Made by a program: the position numbers and the translations under genes. The notes under the pieces are model-generated. The model saw only the letters and a list, made by a program, of their open reading frames with translations. It was not told where the DNA came from and did not search any database. This document shows positions 58,090 through 64,000 of a stretch of DNA of 64,000 nt, piece by piece. Within the stretch, counting starts at the first letter, position 1; the number at the start of each line of letters is the position of its first letter. Source of the stretch: Sipunculus nudus (lineage: Eukaryota > Annelida > Sipuncula > Golfingiida > Sipunculidae); the NCBI GenBank assembly GCA_026874595.1, contig CM049317.1, positions 53,649,618 through 53,713,617 of the forward strand. The letters are read 5' to 3'.

Positions 58090-59860
58090 TTATTCCTTTG
58101 TTTTTACTTACATTATTTTAATTATATTTTATATTCGTTCTTATATTTTTTGCTGTTTTTAGCATTGACTCACAATAAAAATGACCAGTTTTATAAAACA
58201 GTTATGCCTTTTACAACATAAATAGTTACATTCATAGCAACTGTACGCATGGTGTAAAGGACCAGGGAAGATACGGGCAGTATGGATCTGGTACAGCCGG
58301 ATGAAGATACAATGAAACTGTAATGCCAGTTGGTCCCCTAGAGGATCCGCGGTAGACAGATGGAACATCGGCCAGCTTGTCATGACGTCTGACATGAATC
58401 TGATTTAGTGCCAGACTGTGGGACCAAGTATCAGTGATAGGGACAAACTGACATTCATTCAGAGTTCGTGATTCTCAGTACACTCATCATGCAGCGGTTA
58501 TACATTGCAGTCCTTCGAGATCTTCTTCGCTTTAAACGCTGCTTTGTTTAGCAAGAGTTTTTTTGGAACCTCAAAGGTCTGGCTCATGGCCAAGAATCAG
58601 ACCAGCAAAAGTGGGGTGTCGTTGATTTAAAATTGGAGTTGGATGCACAATGCAATACCACGCTCTAATTGGTCTGGTTTCAATAGATTGCCGTATGCGA
58701 GCCCTGGTAGTGAGACCTGGAGAATATAGCGATACAAAGCAGTTATTTTAAGGAGGAAGATAGTAAAAGTGTAACACCTCAACAGCATTTTACCATCCAT
58801 TTCAGTAGCAGATGACGACAGAAATTACGCTTTATGTATTGTGGTATATTAAAAATGCCAATCTAGGGGAAGAAAAAGAAAACCTTACTTGATTTCAGGA
58901 AGGTCTTATGGATCTTAAAAGGTGGAGTTTGCTTTTTTTCCGAACAAGAAAGATCACTTGGTTAAATATAGTGCCGTTTCGGACGTAGAGAATCTTCAAG
59001 AATGACTTTGAATTATGGTTTCTTTGAGGATTATTTTTTATTTTTAAGATTTCTTTTAATTTTACATTTACGCTTTTAATATTGTGTTTTGTGTCTTTAG
59101 GGACTCAAATATTTGTTTTGCCCATCAAATGTAAAAAGAAAAACTGCTGGTGACAATTGCAAAATAAATGTTTGAGTAAAATTAGACGTTTGTATCATAG
59201 AGCATTATGTGTCGTTTTCACACCTGTTGGCCCTGTAAAACACATATCCAAAACTAATTTATGACAATAGAAATTATCGATAGCTCCCATATTGAAAAGC
59301 AAATAAAAGGTCTGCGTCTATCTTTATTTTTAGCAACATGAAATGATTGGGTATCCTACGCATCACTGAACGTGCCAATATTTAATAAGACAAGTCCCAG
59401 TTTATAAAGAAACAAAGGCCAGATGACCATAGGTCGAGCACTTGCCGGAAGTTGAAATATAAAAGACAGACAGAGAGACAGGAACACAGGGAAACAAGTG
59501 AAAACAGTAATTTGAATGAACAATGTTCTGGAAAAGCAAAAATAAATAACACTTTTATGTATTTATGCTGATATTGAAAAGTCACGGACAACCGGACAGA
59601 CAGAACAAATTTCCTGGTTTTCTTTTAACTTTATGATTTCAGAAGCATTGTTTAAAAAAGGTAGACTTCAGAATGACATATATCAGACCAAAGAATAAGT
59701 AGGCAGGAGAAACTGACAACAACAGACGACATACAGACATACATACAGACTGACAAATAACCTGTTGAGGCTCTTTTGTAAACAAAATTGACTTTGCAAC
59801 AGAGCCACAAATGGATCTACAGACCGACACAATCTGGATTACAGGTGGCCAGACCTTACA
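58090..59860. other. Intergenic, no gene identified
   Basis: GGACAGACAGAAC and CAGACATACATACAGAC words near 59,595 and 59,735 hint at more of the repeat that follows. No exon is convincing. Confidence 0.35.
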
Positions 59861-59956
59861 ATGGGGAATGCATAGACGAATAAAATGAGCTACGACTTGT
59901 GTAGATAGGACAATAAGTTATGAGCAAAAATATTTGTTGGGTGTTTTCGGTGACCT

Positions 59957-59969
59957 TGACCTTTGACCT
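59957..59969 (-). promoter_or_regulatory. Perfect DR1 motif (nuclear receptor type)
   Basis: TGACCTTTGACCT is the reverse complement of AGGTCAAAGGTCA, the consensus DR1 bound by HNF4 and RXR-type receptors. The preceding TGACCTTGA also gives TCAAGGTCA, an ERR/SF-1-type half site. Binding is not shown by sequence alone. Confidence 0.4.
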
Positions 59970-60190
59970 ATCTCAATAAAAAAGAAAATGCTTATAGGAG
60001 TTTTGTTTGTCTATCAACTGTATAATTGTCAAAGCGATTTCTCGAAAATTGTGCCGTATAGAGTGAAAAAGTGAAACCTCATAATATCTGGTTTGACGCA
60101 AACAAGATTTCCATGATTTGTAAAATGTCGAGTTAAACAGGCCAAATATTGCCTGGAGCATAAAACTAGACCTCTATAGCTTCTATAGCC

Positions 60191-60203
60191 TGACCTTTGA
60201 CCT
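60191..60203 (-). promoter_or_regulatory. Perfect DR1 motif in the middle unit
   Basis: TGACCTTTGACCT again, at the same place in the partial middle unit. Confidence 0.4.
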
Positions 60204-60413
60204 GTTTACATTAAAAGACCTCAGACTTCTTGAACTCCAGGGATTCCATCAACAGTATAACATTCAGAGGAATTGCCAAAAGTTTATGGAAGATGGCCAT
60301 CTCATGGAGAAAGCATAGGGGAACAAAATGAGCTATAGTTTATAAAGATATGTCTCTTTGACGAAGTTATGACGGAAATAAAATTTTAACGTTGTTTTCG
60401 ATGAACTTTACCT

Positions 60414-60426
60414 TGACCTTTGACCT
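60414..60426 (-). promoter_or_regulatory. Perfect DR1 motif in unit b
   Basis: TGACCTTTGACCT at the same place as in unit a. Confidence 0.4.
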
Positions 60427-60564
60427 GTATTTACCAAAGACAATAGACAGCTATGACTTCTGTCGATCAACTGTGTAAGTTTAAAGTGATTGCTACAAAA
60501 GTGTGGCCTGTATGGTGGGGACAGACAAATAAATAGACAGACAGACAACTGACCTACATGACCA

Positions 60565-61935
60565 ACAGCAATAATAGTTGACTGGACAAGGTCCTAAAAG
60601 AACTTCTTCTGCATGTCTGCTGATGTTTGTATCCTAACTTAATGCATTTAAAACGAAATCGCGGGTGAATAAGGTTACTGAAATGCAGTTAAAGTTTCTT
60701 TACAATTTTGTTCAACCATGACTTGTTGACCATAAATATAACCCTTAAATGCACAAATGGTTAAAAATATATAATACATTCATTTGGAAGCGTCCAAAAA
60801 CTCATTTTGCCATCCAATATATGACTGTTACCAAAAACCAAATGCTACTGAAATGCGTCTTCAGGTTTGACAAAAAATAATATTAAAGGAGTAACGGTAA
60901 CTTATTTTCACACAATCCTTTTTATTTATTATATTTTCCATGTGTTAAAATCAGCATATCTCAATAAAACATCTTTTCTATGGCTAAATTTGCAGGAAAT
61001 ATTAACTCATTTAACCTTTTGACATTGAACTGAGCCCTTAAAGGTCAAATGCATCGAAACAGAAAATGCCATCAAAAGTCTTTAATAAGCGCGTATCTAG
61101 AGGTCGACCCTAACGCATTCAATATATCCATGTTTCAAGAGAAGGGCATTAAACGGCTTCCTGAAATACCACTTCAGATATGTGTGCTGAGAATTTCTCT
61201 AAGTATTACGTGACGATCGGGGGCACAAGGTCATCTTGTAAAACTGTTAAGATGATGGAGGTTACAGTAATGTAGATTACCCGACTCGGAACTGCTCAAT
61301 AACCTCTTTTACGAGTATTCTTGATCTGTATCTATATGGCCCTAGGATACGCACTAAAATCGGGCATTCACAACCCCGGAAACACGATGAAAATCAGCAA
61401 ATGAAAACCAGACGCCTTCGAATTTTGTTCAATATCATAAACATAATTAAAATAATTAGTCAACAATTTTCATATAAGATTAAATATTACACACGCAACC
61501 GTATGGTTCTTAAGGTATATTTACGATCAAGTAAAGAAAACCATACATGCTCACATGTTTGGAAGCTATTCGGCGTTTTCAGGTGTGCCATGGCAATGAC
61601 TTGTACTAAGCAGATCAATATCTAGGCGGGTAATCTCTTATAAAACATGAACGTTTCCTCTTTAAATGGAAAAGACAGATTCTTCCATTAGATGACCCCA
61701 GTGGATAAATGAACATGGCAAAACGAACGGTTGGTCTGTCCCTTCAAATGTTTATTTTTATTGGCGACGAGATATTGGCCCGCAGAACTTATGAATGCGC
61801 CCTGGGTAGCCTACAACGGACGCTGGAATATGTTTTTTTTTGCAGAGGAATCCGAGTGACTTACATATTGACAAAATGACGATCTGTTTCCATCAATATA
61901 AAGTAATGCATGCCTTAGAACATTTCGGTTTTAAG
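60565..61935. other. Intergenic, no gene identified
   Basis: Nothing recognisable. Confidence 0.4.
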
Positions 61936-61939
61936 GGTC

Positions 61940-62340
61940 CCTCGTACACAAGTGTATCGGCTTTAATGAACTAGACACCCATGGGTCTTGACCCTCAACT
62001 GAATTTGTCTATAAAGATATTTTAAGAGTTTTATTTTCAAAATATGGGTCCTGTGATCTCGACCCTTGATCTGAAAATAAAGTTGTTACCCCTTCTAATA
62101 GGTGAGCCAAATGTTAAAGATAGAAGATTTGGGTTAAAAGGTTAGCTTCAAATGTAACCAGCAGCTTGTTAAATATGACGTTGCCCTTTGACCTTGTTAC
62201 TTCAAACTATTTAGTGTTGTTCCCTTATTTGTAAGTAATCATACGTTAAAGCTGGATGATTGGGTATGAATAAACGCTATATGCATAAAAAATAAAGTGG
62301 ACCCTGTGACCTTGACCTTTTAGTCAGCTGAGCTAAAAAT
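61940..62340. repeat. Degenerate array related to the 59.9-kb units
   Basis: GGTCTTGACCCTCAACTGAA, GATCTCGACCCTTGATCTGA, TTGCCCTTTGACCTTGTTAC and CTGTGACCTTGACCTTTTAG recur at roughly 75-130 bp. None keeps a full DR1, though the last keeps TGACCTTGACCT. Confidence 0.45.
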
Positions 62341-62344
62341 GGTG

Positions 62345-63280
62345 GCGATAATCTGAAGGAGAACTACATTGTTCCATTATTGGCCTAAATGGACTCACAT
62401 TCATGGCTGTAAAACATTACATCACCAAATCGATTCATCAACAAATCCAGTAAGGCGTGAAGCTTGCCAAGAGGATGGTGGAAGAAACGAAAGTTGCGGG
62501 ATAGAGATTACAGAATCCGATTAACGATCCATCATATGTTTTAAGATTTTTTTTCACTTCACTGCCGTTCAAATCAATATCGTATAAACGTCTTCATTGT
62601 CTTGTGAGGTAACTCGTGCTATATATACAGCCAATGGGAGATTGCATTATATGAACGTTGGAGAACGCTTCTTTAGCTCCATAGCCGCCAAGGTAAGGGA
62701 TTCGCCCCATCTAAAGTAGCAACCTCCGCGATCTTTCTATCATTTCCATCATGTTTAAGCGCGGGAGTCCTCTCATCGGAGATTTTAGCGCCATATAAAT
62801 ATTATCTTTTATCTATTATTATTATTATTTTTATTATTAAAATCTAGCAAAGGCGATGGTAGTCATACTGGCCATGCTGGAACAATACTCTCGCTGTCTA
62901 GCATATAGAAGTCTCTTGCTTTAATTCATTTCTTCGAAATAGTTTATACTTAACAATACAGGCTTGTCCACTTTTGTGATAGTCGCTAGTACATGAATTC
63001 AATTTAAAGTGATACTATCGAGCAGACTTACCTTGGAAAATAAATTGCTTAAATTATCTATAAAATTAGCCAAAAGTAGCCATAGGTGAGAAAACACAAA
63101 AGAAATACATACTGAGGGTTCCATAGTAACATATGAATAAATATTTATTGAATAAAATTAATAATACACAAAATCCTTTCTTTCTAGGGATTGTTAGAGA
63201 TTGTTAGCAACATTCTAATGAATGCAAGCCTCAGCCATTCACCTATTCAGCCTATATATTGCCAGGTTATTCCTGTGATT
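62345..63280. other. Intergenic with a short TTA microsatellite
   Basis: ATTATTATT run at 62,814-62,840; otherwise nothing recognisable. Confidence 0.4.
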
Positions 63281-63284
63281 ACGT

Positions 63285-63432
63285 GACGTTCCTAGATCCG
63301 GATCATATGCTGGAACAACACCGACATAGATTTTTCATTGGGCTTTATCCATATTGCGCTGAAATCTTGAGATTATGTTAATGATTGCGTGAGTTACTCT
63401 GTGAACAAACACACACACACACAAACACACTA

Positions 63433-63473
<41 letters not shown>

Positions 63474-63510
63474 AACACACACACAAACGCGCGAACGGGA
63501 ATGTATGCAC
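63285..63510 (+). repeat. RTE/SINE-type 3' tail, copy 3, with (CA)n
   Basis: CCTAGATCCGGATCATATGC, TTTTTCATTGGGCTTTATCC, AAATCTTGAGATTATGTTAA and TGATTGCGTGAGTTACTCTG parallel copy 1 at 18.9 kb (TTCATTGGCCCATTCC, TCTTGAGATTCCGTTC, TGATTGCGTAAGG). The usual CAAACAAA run has become a (CA)n/CAAACA microsatellite at 63,408-63,488, then CGCGCGAACGGGAATG. Confidence 0.55.
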
Positions 63511-64000
63511 ACCACCCTGGTGGTCATTCTGTCATTCATCTAACAAAAATGATCCATGAGTTACATGAATTTTTATTCCGTGTAACGTTTATGATTTGTT
63601 TCTGTTCCCGCAACGGCTTTACTGGGCAAGGATAACGTCAAACTGGTACCTGGCTGTACAATTTTACATATAATGTCAAAAATCAAATTAATAACTTTAA
63701 ACCCTGTAATAAACACCAAGAACCATAAAGGTCCGAAACAATTGACATATTGTATCAGCCGTAGTCGGTGCGATGGGACAAACATACATAACGTAATCGT
63801 AAAGTGACTTCACTGTAAAAGCTGGAGACACGTTTCGTTCATTTGATTGAAACGCCTGTTTGTCCCATTTTTTAAATCACGTCATAATATTCTCAACATA
63901 TTTCACTGTAAAATGTGTTTCAAATAGCTGTAAACATATTTCAAATTCAACTAAACATGTTTTACCATTACAACCGTTTCATTTTCTTACAATCTTTAAC
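63511..64000. other. Intergenic, no gene identified
   Basis: The 63,573-63,785 minus-strand open frame (70 codons) has no motif. Confidence 0.4.

Larger units (their letters stand above)
59862..60560. repeat. Diverged tandem units (~225 bp) with GACCTTGACCTTTGACC
   Basis: Unit a (59,862-60,075) and unit b (60,313-60,530) align: GCATAGACGAATAAAATGAG versus GCATAGGGGAACAAAATGAG, then GTTATGA, GTTTTCGGTGACCTTGACCT versus GTTTTCGATGAACTTTACCT, TTTGACCT, ATCAACTGT and TTGTGCCGTATAG versus GTGTGGCCTGTATGG. A partial middle unit has CCTGACCTTTGACCTGTTTA. The end carries GACAGACAG runs. GACCTTGACCTTTGACC units of this type are frequent in molluscan genomes. Confidence 0.65.

Noticed and set aside
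1..64000. A new multi-gene biological system
   Set aside because: I searched for clustered open frames, conserved operon-like order, toxin/antitoxin or nuclease groupings and unusual coding blocks. Only one host receptor exon and transposon debris were supported.

Overview
This is eukaryotic, almost certainly animal, intergenic DNA. It is strongly AT-rich, full of microsatellites, and nearly every recognisable protein-coding trace is a broken transposable element. The mixture (RTE-type LINE with a C2H2 finger tail, Penelope-like element with GIY-YIG remnant, hAT-like and Harbinger-like non-autonomous elements, solo LTRs, and tandem units carrying the GACCTTGACCTTTGACC motif) and the neuropeptide-receptor-like GPCR fit a lophotrochozoan, most likely a mollusc. 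That assignment is inference; no marker in the window proves the species.

The only convincing host gene is on the minus strand at 45,732-46,749: one large exon with all seven membrane segments of a class A (rhodopsin-like) peptide-type GPCR. It ends at a clear splice donor just after the TM7 NPIIY motif, so its cytoplasmic tail lies in an exon I could not find. A weaker candidate is a terminal exon on the minus strand at 8,642-8,864.

Layout: 0.15-1.8 kb is an old tandem duplication of about 818 bp. 2.3-2.65 kb is a pyrimidine tract with a (TC)n run. 2.7-8.6 kb is featureless apart from one copy of an unnamed dispersed repeat. 8.6-9.6 kb holds exon candidates, followed by a tandem duplication (9.76-10.0 kb). 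10.8-17.9 kb is a nested complex: an ~80-bp tandem satellite holds a 5'-truncated RTE-type LINE (minus strand), which is split by a 4.25-kb segment with long inverted ends, which itself holds a solo LTR; the satellite also took up an LTR fragment and a 940-bp TIR element with TAA target duplication. 18.9-26.1 kb holds two hAT-like TIR elements, RTE/SINE-type tails, two more copies of the unnamed repeat and a SINE. 26.1-30.1 kb is bounded by a pair of ~270-bp inverted repeats. 31-38 kb holds further MITEs, a tRNA-derived SINE, a decayed Penelope-like element between hAT-like ends, and two LTR copies. 40-42.3 kb holds two further TIR elements. 47-53.7 kb is unremarkable. 53.7-54.6 kb is a minus-strand LTR, 56.7-57.0 kb a Harbinger-like MITE, 57.7-58.1 kb a duplicated GC/TTA microsatellite, and 59.9-62.3 kb holds tandem repeat units with perfect DR1 nuclear-receptor motifs. 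A further RTE-type tail with a CA microsatellite closes the window.

I see no operon, CRISPR array, rRNA or functional tRNA gene, and no sign of a new multi-gene system. What stands out is the transposon archaeology (target-site duplications readable by eye), the repeat-borne receptor motifs, and a GPCR whose TM6 switch tryptophan is replaced by glutamine.
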